Source: Halorussus lipolyticus
GTDB lineage: Archaea; Halobacteriota; Halobacteria; Halobacteriales; Haladaptataceae
Length of the DNA: 64,000 bases
Assembly: GCF_029338375.1 (NCBI RefSeq)
Contig: NZ_CP119804.1
Span: 930,001 to 994,000, forward strand
Reading direction: 5' to 3'
Position 1 is the stretch's first letter; each line of letters opens with the position of its first letter. The position numbers and the translations under genes were made by a program. The notes beneath the pieces are model-generated. The model saw nothing but the letters and a program-made list of their open reading frames with translations. It ran no database searches and was not told the origin of the DNA. This document shows, one piece after another, positions 8,327 through 16,243 of the stretch.

Positions 8327-9777
8327 GCGTAACCCAAATCCTCCAGTCGTTGCATCACTGCGTCGTCGGTTTCTTCGATGCCGTCACCCTTGGTCTTGAC
8401 GTTGGCCTCGGGTTTGTCCTCGAACGCCGAGCGAACGACCTCTGCAGGGTCGTCGCGTTCGACCGGCATCTGTTGGTGGCCGCGTATCTCGACGGCGGCG
8501 CTCTCCTCGTCGTCCCACGTCATGTACTTCACGAGCGCGCCGTCCTCCTCGCGGTAGACGGCGAGGTACTGGGTGTCGTACAGCGCCAGCGTCTCGTCGT
8601 CGATGTATCGAACCGCGCGGTGCTTCATCGGTCCCTTGACGCCGTTCGAGGACGCCACGACCGGTTCGTCGCTGGTGAAGTCCTCCGGGCCGTCGTCCTC
8701 GGCGAGCGCGGAGACGACGCTCGGGAACTCGCGCAGACTGACTGGCTCCTCGACCGTTCGGCCCTCGGTCTGGTGGGGTTGTTTCACGACGAGGGGGACC
8801 CGCACCACGCCCTCGTCGATGCCGAGGCCGTGGGCCACCGACCGGAGGCCGCTCACTTGGTCGATTTCGCCGAAGCCCTCGCCGTGGTCGGCGGTGACGA
8901 CGACCAGCGTGTCCTCCAGTTCCCCGCGCTGTTCGAGTCCGGCCAGAAGCCTGTGGATTTCGTGGTCGGTCTGGCGAATCGCCCCGTCGTAGAGACCTTC
9001 GAGCGCGGCGTGTTGCCACCACGGCCGGTCGCCAGCGATGAACTCCCACTTGGTGTCGCTGACCTCCGAGTGAATCTCCTTGGCCTCCTCGCCGCCCCAG
9101 TGGTCGAACTCGTCTTTCGGCTCGTAGGGGAGATGGGGGTCCATGTAGTTCACGCAGGCCGCCCACGGTCCGTCTCGCTCTTGGGTCCAGTCCAGCACGA
9201 GGTCGGTGTACACGTCGGCGCTCGTCCCCGCGGTCACGAGGCCCGAGAGGAGATTCGGGTAGTCCCACGCGAGTTTGGTGTAGATGCCGTTGAGCGCCGA
9301 CTTGAGCGGTTCGTCGTGGCCGAGGACGAACTTGAGGTAATCCAGATACTCGCCCTCGCCGTGGGTCAGGACGAACTTCGAGGGGTCGGCCGCCTCGGGA
9401 TAGAGGAGGTTGCGCGGTCCTTCGACCGTCTCGAAGGGGTCTCGAAGCCCGCAGTCCATTTCGGTCAGCCAACTGTTTTCGGAGAAGACGCCCGTGTCGT
9501 AGCCGTGGTCGTCCCGGAGCGTCTCGAAGATGGTCTGGCCGGGTTGAAGCTTGTCGTTCTCGTCGATGATGCGATGCTCCTCGACGTCGAGACCGGTGAA
9601 AAGACTGACGTGGGCCGGGAGACTCCACGTTCCGGGTGAGTAGGCGTGTTCGTAGACTGTCGCCTTCTGTGCGAACTCTTCGAGCCGAGGCATGGTCTCG
9701 TTCTCGTGGCCGTACAGGCTGACGTTCTCAGCCCGCACGCTGTCCATCACGACGAGGAGGACGTTCGGCTTGGTCAT
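8323..9777 (-). CDS. Sulfatase-like hydrolase (Ser nucleophile type)
   Basis: 484 residues. The start at 9777 gives the family N-terminus MTKPNVLLVVMDSVRAENVS, with metal ligand Asp12. The nucleophile segment is S52-L-P-A-H-V-S-L-F-T-G, aligning exactly with the sulfatase C-x-P-S-R...TG block but with Ser instead of Cys. A distal metal site is VVTADHGEGFGE. The tail is RLEDLGYA (477-484). There is no signal peptide. It is closely related to the 10502-11953 gene, with the same GLYGH-like block and a shared AACVNYMDPHLPYEP-type segment. Annotation pipelines will say sulfatase; the missing Cys argues for caution. Confidence 0.85.
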   Translation of the reverse strand: MTKPNVLLVVMDSVRAENVSLYGHENETMPRLEEFAQKATVYEHAYSPGTWSLPAHVSLFTGLDVEEHRIIDENDKLQPGQTIFETLRDDHGYDTGVFSENSWLTEMDCGLRDPFETVEGPRNLLYPEAADPSKFVLTHGEGEYLDYLKFVLGHDEPLKSALNGIYTKLAWDYPNLLSGLVTAGTSADVYTDLVLDWTQERDGPWAACVNYMDPHLPYEPKDEFDHWGGEEAKEIHSEVSDTKWEFIAGDRPWWQHAALEGLYDGAIRQTDHEIHRLLAGLEQRGELEDTLVVVTADHGEGFGEIDQVSGLRSVAHGLGIDEGVVRVPLVVKQPHQTEGRTVEEPVSLREFPSVVSALAEDDGPEDFTSDEPVVASSNGVKGPMKHRAVRYIDDETLALYDTQYLAVYREEDGALVKYMTWDDEESAAVEIRGHQQMPVERDDPAEVVRSAFEDKPEANVKTKGDGIEETDDAVMQRLEDLGYA

Positions 9778-9867
9778 GGTCTCAGTTTGAGTAGTTGACC
9801 GTGAATAATGTTCCTGTCTTCGCGCTCGTTCGACCCCCGCCGTCAGCGACGGCCGGCAAGTGAAAGA

Positions 9868-9877
9868 GGTTTTAACC
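9868..9877 (+). promoter_or_regulatory. TATA box of the 9920 glycosyltransferase
   Basis: GGTTTTAACC lies 43-52 nt before the ATG at 9920, predicting a leader of about 15-20 nt. Confidence 0.4.
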
Positions 9878-9919
9878 GCGTCGTTCGACAACGACGTGTA
9901 GCGAACTCCGAGAGTACAC

Positions 9920-10489
9920 ATGTCGCTCGAAAACGTCTCCGTCGTCGTTCCGACCGCCCGCGACCAGATTCACACCACGGACACGATTCCGTCAGAGGCC
10001 GAAGTCGTCGTTCGGCGAGACGACGGACTCAACGTCGCCAGAAACGCCGGCGTCGAAGCCGCGAGCAACGACTGGATAGTCATCGCCGACGACGACATCG
10101 ACTTTCCCACCGAGACGGTCGCCCGGACGATAGACCGGATGGACGACCGGACGCTCGCGGGCCTCGCGGACTTCCCGCCGCTCCGGTGGATAATCGGCCG
10201 ACTGATGATTTTCCACCGGGACCTCTGGCGGACCGTCGGCGGGTTCGACGAGTCGCGCCACCACGGCGGGGATACCGACTTCGCCATCCGGGTCGAGAAG
10301 GTCGGCGGGCAGGTCGTGCAACTCGACCGGGAGGCGGTCCCCCACTACGACGAGGACACCGGCGAGGGGATGGACGAACTCGAACATCTGGAGTGGATGG
10401 CCTATCTCACCCGCCGACATCCCGCGAAATTCGGCCCGGTCGCTGGCCGCATCGTCGGTAGAAAAGTCCTGAAACTCCTCCGCAGGTAA
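9920..10489 (+). CDS. Compact GT2-family glycosyltransferase
   Basis: 189 residues, short for family 2 (usually 250-330). It has the GT-A parts in order: a start VSVVVPTARD, the nucleotide-binding NVARNAGVEAASNDWIVIADDDIDF (the DxD-like DDD), VGGFDESRHHGGDTDFAIR (the ED motif), and a basic C-terminus. It has no membrane helix. Shortening affects the first beta-strand region and the C-terminus rather than the catalytic motifs, so it is probably active. It sits alone on the plus strand between two convergent sulfatase-like genes, within the N-glycosylation region. The sugar donor cannot be told. Confidence 0.82.
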   Translation: MSLENVSVVVPTARDQIHTTDTIPSEAEVVVRRDDGLNVARNAGVEAASNDWIVIADDDIDFPTETVARTIDRMDDRTLAGLADFPPLRWIIGRLMIFHRDLWRTVGGFDESRHHGGDTDFAIRVEKVGGQVVQLDREAVPHYDEDTGEGMDELEHLEWMAYLTRRHPAKFGPVAGRIVGRKVLKLLRR

Positions 10490-10501
10490 CCAAACTCGTT
10501 C

Positions 10502-11953
10502 TCAGACGTAGCCGAGGTCTTCGAGTCGCTTCTGGGTCGCCTCGTCCACGTCGCCCATCCCTTCGCTCTCGTCGCGGACGCCGACGTCCTTGATGGTCTC
10601 GAAGGCCGATTCGACGCGCTCGCGGGCGTCGCCGTCGTCGGTCTTCGCTGACGCTTTCGAGTCGCAAACGAGGACCGACGCCTCCTCGTCGCGCCACGTC
10701 ACGTCCTTGCGGACGAACTCGTCTTCGTCGCGGTAGACCGCTCGGGCGTCGCCGTTGAACCGCCAGAGGTCGCCGCAGTACTTGCTCGCGCGCTCCTCCA
10801 TCGGTTCTTCGAGGCCGTGCGACGAGGCCACCACCGGCCCCTCGGGCACGAAGGCGTCGTCGTCCCAGTCGTCCTCGATGAGCGAGTGGACCGCCTCGGG
10901 GAACTGGGTGAGCGACGCCGCCTCGGAGACGCGCTCGCTGTCGCGCTGGCCGGGGGCGCGGACCACCAGCGGGACGTGCAGGAGGGCCTCGTGGATGCCA
11001 GCGCCGTGGGCCGCGACGCGAGCGCCGGGCCGGACCCGACTCGGTTCGCCGAAACCTTCGCCGTGGTCGGCGGTCACGACGACGAGGGTGTCGTCGAGGA
11101 CGCCGCGCTCGTCCAGTGCGTTTACGACGCGCCCGATTTGGTTGTCCATCTGGTGGATGGTGCCGTCGTAGAGTCCTTCGAGAGCCTTGCGTTGCCACCA
11201 CGGCCGCTGGCCGCCGTTGAACTCCCACACTTGGTCCTGCATCTCGTCTTGGAGGTCCCGGAGTTTCTCGCCGCCCCACCCGTCGTGTCCGGCGTCGGGT
11301 TCGTAGGGGAGGTGGCCGTCCATGAAGTTGATACAGGCCGCCCACGGGCCGTCTCGGTCGTCCTCCCAGTCGAGAAAGAGGTCGGTATAGACTTCGGCGG
11401 GGGTACTCGCAGTGAGCGAATCCGGGAGATACCGGGGGTAGTCCCACGCCAACTTCGTGACGACGCCGTTGGCCAGCGATTTGACGGGTTCGTCGCTCTG
11501 GAGACAGTGTTTGAGATAGTCGAGATACTGGCCCTGCCCCTCGGTCAGCACGAAGTTACTCGGGTCCACGCCCTCGGGATACGGCAGATTCCGGGCACCT
11601 TCCACGGTGTCGAAGGCGTCTTTGAGTCCCACGTCCATGTCGGTAATCCACGTGTTCTCGGAGAAGACGCCCGTGTCGTAGTCGTGGTCGTCCCGGAGCG
11701 TCTCGAAAATTGTGTGTCCGGACTGGAGGGAGTGGCGCGCTCGCGTGACGCCGTGTTCCTCGACGTGGAGGCCGGTGAACATGCTCGTGTGGCTCGGCAG
11801 ACTCCACGTGCCGGGCGAACGTGCCTGCTCGTAGACCGTCGCCTCCTCGGCGAACGTCTCGAGGAACGGAGTCGTCTCGTGTTCGTGTCCGTAGAGGCTA
11901 GTGTTACCCGCCCGGACGCTGTCGAGGATTATTAGGAGAACGTTCGGCCTCAT
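10502..11953 (-). CDS. Sulfatase-like hydrolase (Ser nucleophile type), second copy
   Basis: 483 residues, starting MRPNVLLIILDSVRAGNTSL with metal ligand Asp11. The nucleophile block is S51-L-P-S-H-T-S-M-F-T-G, with Ser in place of the formylglycine Cys. The metal site is VVTADHGEGFGEPSRV. The tail is RLEDLGYV (476-483). It is a clear paralogue of the 8323-9777 product along the whole length, including the LPYEP and WWQ..ALEGLYDG.I segments. It is predicted cytosolic. Its stop lies 12 nt from the convergent GT2 gene. Confidence 0.85.
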   Translation of the reverse strand: MRPNVLLIILDSVRAGNTSLYGHEHETTPFLETFAEEATVYEQARSPGTWSLPSHTSMFTGLHVEEHGVTRARHSLQSGHTIFETLRDDHDYDTGVFSENTWITDMDVGLKDAFDTVEGARNLPYPEGVDPSNFVLTEGQGQYLDYLKHCLQSDEPVKSLANGVVTKLAWDYPRYLPDSLTASTPAEVYTDLFLDWEDDRDGPWAACINFMDGHLPYEPDAGHDGWGGEKLRDLQDEMQDQVWEFNGGQRPWWQRKALEGLYDGTIHQMDNQIGRVVNALDERGVLDDTLVVVTADHGEGFGEPSRVRPGARVAAHGAGIHEALLHVPLVVRAPGQRDSERVSEAASLTQFPEAVHSLIEDDWDDDAFVPEGPVVASSHGLEEPMEERASKYCGDLWRFNGDARAVYRDEDEFVRKDVTWRDEEASVLVCDSKASAKTDDGDARERVESAFETIKDVGVRDESEGMGDVDEATQKRLEDLGYV

Positions 11954-12010
11954 CGCTTGCCCAGTTGAGCTTTGGATGTATAACTCCGCCGTTTTCGTGT
12001 CGGTCGTCCG

Positions 12011-13054
12011 TCAGAGAACGTCGTACCGCGCCACCACGCGCTCGGCGACTTCCTCCCAGTCGAGGAGGTTCGTCGCGTCCGGGGTGCGCTCTCGAACTGC
12101 CCCTACCGCGTCGGCGACCTCCTCGGGCGCAGGTCGGTCGATGGCGGCCACTCCCGCGTTCGACGCCCAGTCATCCAGCGCGCTCCCGGTCCGGACGACG
12201 CAGGGCGTCCCGCTGGCCAGCGCCTCGGCGACCGTCATCCCGTAGGCCTCGAACGACGAGAGCAGGAGGTAGGCCGACGCACCGGCGTAGAGTCCCGGCA
12301 GTCGCTCGTCGGCGACGAATCCCAAGAACTCGACCCTCTCGGCCACACCCGCCTCTCCGGCGACTCGCCGTAGTTCGTCCCGGAAATCGCCCGACCCGGC
12401 CACGAGGAGGTCGTACTCCGGCAGTTCCGACAGCGCGCGAATCGCGTGCTGGACGCCCTTGTACTCCTCCAAGCGACCCACGCAGAGGAGGTAGGGCCGG
12501 TCGCGCTCCTCGGACGTGGCCTCGGCGAATCGTTCGACGCGCAGACCGTTTGGAATCACGGTCGCTTCGACGCCGAAGTCCGCCCGGAGGCGGTTTCGCT
12601 CCCACTCGCTGACCGCGATTACCTCGTCGGCCCGGTCGAGCGCCCACCCGCCGAGGGGCCGATACAGCGAGAGGAGTCGGTCCCGGAAGTCGCTGGCGCT
12701 CCCGCCGTGGTAGTGTGGCGTCACGACGAATCGGGAATCTCCTGCGCCGAGCGCCGCGAAGAACGCGGGCAGGGAGTGGTAATTGTGAGCGTGAATCACG
12801 TCCGGGTCGGCACGCCGAACTGCTGGCGCGATTCCGGGCGCGACGTGGAAGGCTCCTCCGGGTGCGAACCCGCGAAATCGCCGAACTTGGACGCCGTCTC
12901 GGACGTGTTGGCGAGGCACATCGTCCCCGGCATCGGCCGTGAAGACGGTCACGTCGTGGCCGCGGGCCGCGAGTCGCTCGCTAATCTCCGCGACGTGGGT
13001 CTCGACGCCGCCGGTGTGGGGCGGATACCGCGGCGTCACCTGCAAAATCCGCAT
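12011..13054 (-). CDS. Glycosyltransferase family 4
   Basis: 347 residues with a GT-B fold. The N-terminal domain begins MRILQVTPRYPPHTGGVETH, the typical family 4 acceptor-side start. The C-terminal donor domain has VIPNGLRVERF, LLCVGRLEEYKGVQ and the E-x7-E motif in SSFEAYGMTVAEALASGTP. Such enzymes add sugars from nucleotide donors with retention of configuration on the cytosolic face. The stop of the membrane GT2 gene lies 3 nt upstream, so the two form an operon. A role in extending the dolichol-linked glycan is inferred from the neighbourhood. Confidence 0.92.
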   Translation of the reverse strand: MRILQVTPRYPPHTGGVETHVAEISERLAARGHDVTVFTADAGDDVPRQHVRDGVQVRRFRGFAPGGAFHVAPGIAPAVRRADPDVIHAHNYHSLPAFFAALGAGDSRFVVTPHYHGGSASDFRDRLLSLYRPLGGWALDRADEVIAVSEWERNRLRADFGVEATVIPNGLRVERFAEATSEERDRPYLLCVGRLEEYKGVQHAIRALSELPEYDLLVAGSGDFRDELRRVAGEAGVAERVEFLGFVADERLPGLYAGASAYLLLSSFEAYGMTVAEALASGTPCVVRTGSALDDWASNAGVAAIDRPAPEEVADAVGAVRERTPDATNLLDWEEVAERVVARYDVL

Positions 13055-13057
13055 GGG

Positions 13058-14200
13058 TCAGTCGAACGCTTCCCGGAGGTCCTCGTCCACTTCCCACGTT
13101 CCGTCGCCCTCGCCCCGGAGGAGTTCGGTCCCAGCGTGGAGGAGCGAGACCTGCGAGTCGAAGATGGCGTAGAACGCTTGCAGGGGGCCGAGGAGGTCCT
13201 TCTGGCCCAACCAGACGAATCCGGCGAGCGCCGCGGGCACCGCCAGTCCCGCGAGGCCGAACACCGAGATTCCGGCCGCCGTGACCGCCAGCACGTCGAG
13301 CGCGACCAGCCACGGCGAGGCTATCATGAACCACCAGTTGAACGGGAGGACGACTTTGCCGTACTTGCCGTACTTGCCGAGGGCGTCCCGATGCTGGACG
13401 AGCAGGCGAATCAGGCCCATCCCTCTGCGGTCCTTCTGAAGCCTGCGCTTGCTGAAATCGGAGTGGGATGCCTCCTTGTACCGGACCGCGGGGTCGAAAA
13501 TCACGCGGTCGCCGCCCCGGCGAATCTTCAGCGCCAACTCGGTGTCGTCGGCCAGCGACTCGGGGTCGATGGGGACGATGGCGTCGTTCTCGAACGCCGA
13601 GAAGGGACCGTGGAAGATGAGCGTCGAATCGAGGTGGGATTCGAGCGTTTGGATGTGCGCCTGTACTCCTCGGTATCCGGCCTCGACTTCGCTTCCGCCG
13701 AGGACCTCGGCGTTCTGGCCCGTGACCGCCGAGACCTCGGGGTCGGCGAGGTTGGCCGCGGCCTCGCGGAGCGCGTCGTCGGCGACGTAGGAGTCGCAGT
13801 CGGTCTTGACGACCATCTCGTTCTCCGCAGAGGCGTAGGCGTCGTTGAGCGCGGGGGCGAGTCCTCTGCGCTCGGTCTCTCGGATGAGGTTCAGGTCGGG
13901 GGACTCTCGGTCGGCGAAGTACTCCTCGACCAGTTCCGGCGTCTCGTCGTCGCTGGAGTCCACGACGACCAACTCGACCTTCTCCATCGGATAGTCCAGC
14001 GAAATCACGTCGTCCAGTTTCTTCTCGATGATGCCCGACTCGTTGTAGGTCGGAAGGACGATGCTGACCGTCGGTTCCGCGTCGCGCTTGTCGGCGGGAG
14101 AACCGCTCGGTCGAACCAGCGCGTAGAGGGTGAGATACGCGAGGTACGGCAGGGCCGTGGCGGCGACGAGCGCCCCGGCGGCGGCCACGAGGGAGTTCAT
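13058..14200 (-). CDS. Membrane-bound GT2-family glycosyltransferase
   Basis: 380 residues. An N-terminal membrane helix (about 1-25) precedes a GT-A domain with SIVLPTYNESGIIEKKLDD and VVVDSSDDET. The acceptor/catalytic region has DCDSYVADDALREA and DDTELALKIR. A QxxRR-like segment near QKDRRGMGLIRLL follows, then two or three C-terminal hydrophobic helices. This plan is found in processive or dolichol-linked glycosyltransferases. It is the first gene of a two-gene operon with the GT4. It likely builds part of the N-glycan; substrate unknown. Confidence 0.9.
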   Translation of the reverse strand: MNSLVAAAGALVAATALPYLAYLTLYALVRPSGSPADKRDAEPTVSIVLPTYNESGIIEKKLDDVISLDYPMEKVELVVVDSSDDETPELVEEYFADRESPDLNLIRETERRGLAPALNDAYASAENEMVVKTDCDSYVADDALREAAANLADPEVSAVTGQNAEVLGGSEVEAGYRGVQAHIQTLESHLDSTLIFHGPFSAFENDAIVPIDPESLADDTELALKIRRGGDRVIFDPAVRYKEASHSDFSKRRLQKDRRGMGLIRLLVQHRDALGKYGKYGKVVLPFNWWFMIASPWLVALDVLAVTAAGISVFGLAGLAVPAALAGFVWLGQKDLLGPLQAFYAIFDSQVSLLHAGTELLRGEGDGTWEVDEDLREAFD

Positions 14201-14307
14201 ACGACCGGATATGGAATCGGACTATAACATACTGTTGGTCGGTCGCCGGAACATGCGTCAAAAAAGGTCGGACAGGACGAAAGTGAGAGGAAGGTCGTGC
14301 TGTCCGC

Positions 14308-14955
14308 TTAGACCGTCACCGCGCTCTCTTGGGAGAGCGACTGCGGGATGTTGGCGCGGTAGAGGGTCACGGCACCGTACTGGGTGGTGAGCTTGAGCTT
14401 CACTTCCTCGCCTTCACCGAGGGTCCCAGCCGTGATTGCGGTGGTGTTCATGGCGATGGTGAACCGGTCGTCCTGCGTGTTGAGGACGGGCACGGAGTCG
14501 TCACCGTCCTTGATGTCCGACACGTTGAAGTGCGGCTCCTCACCTGCGGCGGCGTCACCGGGCTTTGCCGTGGCCGCGTCGTAGTTGGCCTCGGTCAGCG
14601 TCTTGGCGGTCTCCGGCCCAATCCACTCGATGGTGGCCGCAGACAGGTTGATGTCGTCAGAACCGGACCCACGCATCACCGTCAGGTTGACCTGATTGAC
14701 TCGCTCGTTGTTGCTGACGGTACCGAACGCGCTCACGACCTGCACGCGGTTCGAGACCTGTGCGCTGGACTCCTGACCGGTCTGTTCGGACTTGGTCTGG
14801 AGGAAGCCAGCCGTGTTGATAAGCACGCCCGCCGCAATCGCGGCGACCAGAACCATCGCAATGAAGACGATGAGCGTACCGATACCCACCTGACCGCGGT
14901 CGTTGACCGCGCCCTCGATTCTATCTTTGACTGCCGAGAGACGATTTCGTATCAT
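14308..14955 (-). CDS. flgA: Archaellin (flagellin) precursor
   Basis: 215 residues. The class III signal peptide ends R20-G21 and mature sequence starts QVGIGTLIVFIAMVLVAAIA, the hallmark archaellin core followed by GVLINTAGFLQTK. The 21-residue leader is longer than the 10-13 usually seen, but the FlaK/PibD cleavage site is intact. Four N-glycosylation sequons are visible at N90, N103, N144 and N170. It assembles into the archaellum filament outside the cell. No other archaellum gene is in this window; it stands alone between glycosylation genes. A strong TATA box lies about 55-65 nt upstream. Confidence 0.96.
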   Translation of the reverse strand: MIRNRLSAVKDRIEGAVNDRGQVGIGTLIVFIAMVLVAAIAAGVLINTAGFLQTKSEQTGQESSAQVSNRVQVVSAFGTVSNNERVNQVNLTVMRGSGSDDINLSAATIEWIGPETAKTLTEANYDAATAKPGDAAAGEEPHFNVSDIKDGDDSVPVLNTQDDRFTIAMNTTAITAGTLGEGEEVKLKLTTQYGAVTLYRANIPQSLSQESAVTV

Positions 14956-15008
14956 TATTCGGACCGTATTTTATTCGGGAACTTTCCCAATCGAGACGTA
15001 CCACCAAC

Positions 15009-15020
15009 GATATATATAAC
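15009..15020 (-). promoter_or_regulatory. TATA box of the archaellin gene
   Basis: An AT-only run (minus strand TTATATATATCG) is the strongest TATA-like element here. It lies 54-65 nt before the archaellin ATG, predicting a leader of about 30 nt. Confidence 0.55.
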
Positions 15021-15088
15021 ATTCGTCCGTTTTCACAGGTGATAATTGGCGGGTTGGATTGGTCGAAACGAACGCAGGACGCCGTAAA

Positions 15089-15113
15089 CCTCCGGTAGGG
15101 ACTTTTCCGGAGG
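15089..15113. promoter_or_regulatory. Inverted repeat in the flgA-aglJ divergent region
   Basis: CCTCCGG at 15089-15095 and CCGGAGG at 15107-15113 form a perfect 7-bp dyad with an 11-nt spacer, midway between the divergent archaellin and aglJ genes. It could be an operator serving either gene. Confidence 0.35.
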
Positions 15114-15233
15114 AAGTGTTGGGTAGATTTCAATTTAACAACGTCTGGGTCGCCGAGACGGCGACGTGCGTACTGTGAGTCCGCGACGGGCGTAAAGTAA
15201 GCCTTTTGCGCTCGTGGTGACCACACCCTGCCA

Positions 15234-16142
15234 ATGGCCGACCGCGAGGAGGTTTGCGTACTCGTCCCGACACTGAACGAGGCCGAGACTATCGGTGAGG
15301 TTATCGACGGGTTCACCAGTCGCGGGTTCGAGAACGTCCTCGTCGTGGACGGGCACTCAACCGACGAGACGACCGAAATCGCCCGAAATCACGGCGCGCG
15401 AGTCATCGAGCAGTCCGGAAGCGGCAAGGGCCAAGCGATTCGTGAGGCAATTCGGCACATCGAGTCCGAGTACGTCCTGATGCTGGACGGCGACGGCACC
15501 TACCGGCCCGAGGACGCCGACGCGATGCTCGAACCCCTCTTCGAGGACGAGTACGAACACGTCATCGGCGACCGGTTCGCCGACATGGAGGAGGGCGCGA
15601 TGAGTGGTCTCAACCAGTTCGGCAACGGGATGTTCAACTGGGTGTTCCGCCACATCCACGGCAAGGACTTCCAAGACATCCTGAGCGGCTACCGGGCGTT
15701 CACCCGCGAGTCGGTCGAGAACTTCCTCCTCGACGCCGACGGGTTCGGCGTCGAGACCGAGATGGCCGTCGAGTGCGTCAAGCACGGGGTGCCGACCACC
15801 GTGGTCCCGATTCGGTACGAGGCCCGGCCCGACGGGTCCGATACCAACCTGCATCCGATTCGGGACGGCGGCGTCATCCTCCTCACGCTCTACCAACTGG
15901 CCAAGACCAGCAACCCGCTGTTCTACTTCGGGAGCGTCGGCGTACTGAGCGGCCTGTTCGGCGTCGGCGTCGCCGCGTACGTCGGCTACGAGTGGTTCGT
16001 GAAAGTGCCGCGGGAGAGCCACGAGGTGCTGGCGGTCGTCGCGGCGTTCGGCATCCTGTTCGGCGTCCAACTGCTGATGTTCGGCGTGCTGTCGGACCTC
16101 ATCGTGACGCTCCACCGCGAGCAGATGCGGCGTCTCGACTGA
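15234..16142 (+). CDS. aglJ: Dolichyl-phosphate hexosyltransferase AglJ
   Basis: 302 residues. The GT2 domain has CVLVPTLNEAETIGEVID, VVDGHSTDET, KGQAIREAI and the catalytic LMLDGDGTYRPED. A DILSGYRAFTRESVENF segment typical of DPM1-like enzymes follows. Two C-terminal membrane helices (about 222-245 and 258-285) anchor it, with a basic tail. In Haloferax AglJ charges dolichol phosphate with the first sugar of the S-layer N-glycan. Position at the edge of the aglB region agrees. A TATA-like AAAGTAAG lies about 40 nt upstream. Confidence 0.93.
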   Translation: MADREEVCVLVPTLNEAETIGEVIDGFTSRGFENVLVVDGHSTDETTEIARNHGARVIEQSGSGKGQAIREAIRHIESEYVLMLDGDGTYRPEDADAMLEPLFEDEYEHVIGDRFADMEEGAMSGLNQFGNGMFNWVFRHIHGKDFQDILSGYRAFTRESVENFLLDADGFGVETEMAVECVKHGVPTTVVPIRYEARPDGSDTNLHPIRDGGVILLTLYQLAKTSNPLFYFGSVGVLSGLFGVGVAAYVGYEWFVKVPRESHEVLAVVAAFGILFGVQLLMFGVLSDLIVTLHREQMRRLD

Positions 16143-16209
16143 GAGTCAGTCGGGTCAGAATTACGGAGTCAGTTTCGTTCCGATTCTCGGATGGTGAAAG
16201 CGGGCGGTA

Positions 16210-16220
16210 CTGTTATTTTT
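16210..16220 (+). promoter_or_regulatory. TATA box of the acyl-CoA synthetase gene
   Basis: CTGTTATTTTT lies 24-34 nt before the ATG at 16244, predicting a leaderless message and supporting that start. Confidence 0.5.
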
Positions 16221-16243
16221 GTGACCGGAGTTGGTGGTACTGT

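Noticed and set aside
12446-14227. 593-codon plus-strand frame over the two glycosyltransferase genes
   Set aside because: It is antisense to well-supported GT4 and GT2 genes and has no recognisable motif.
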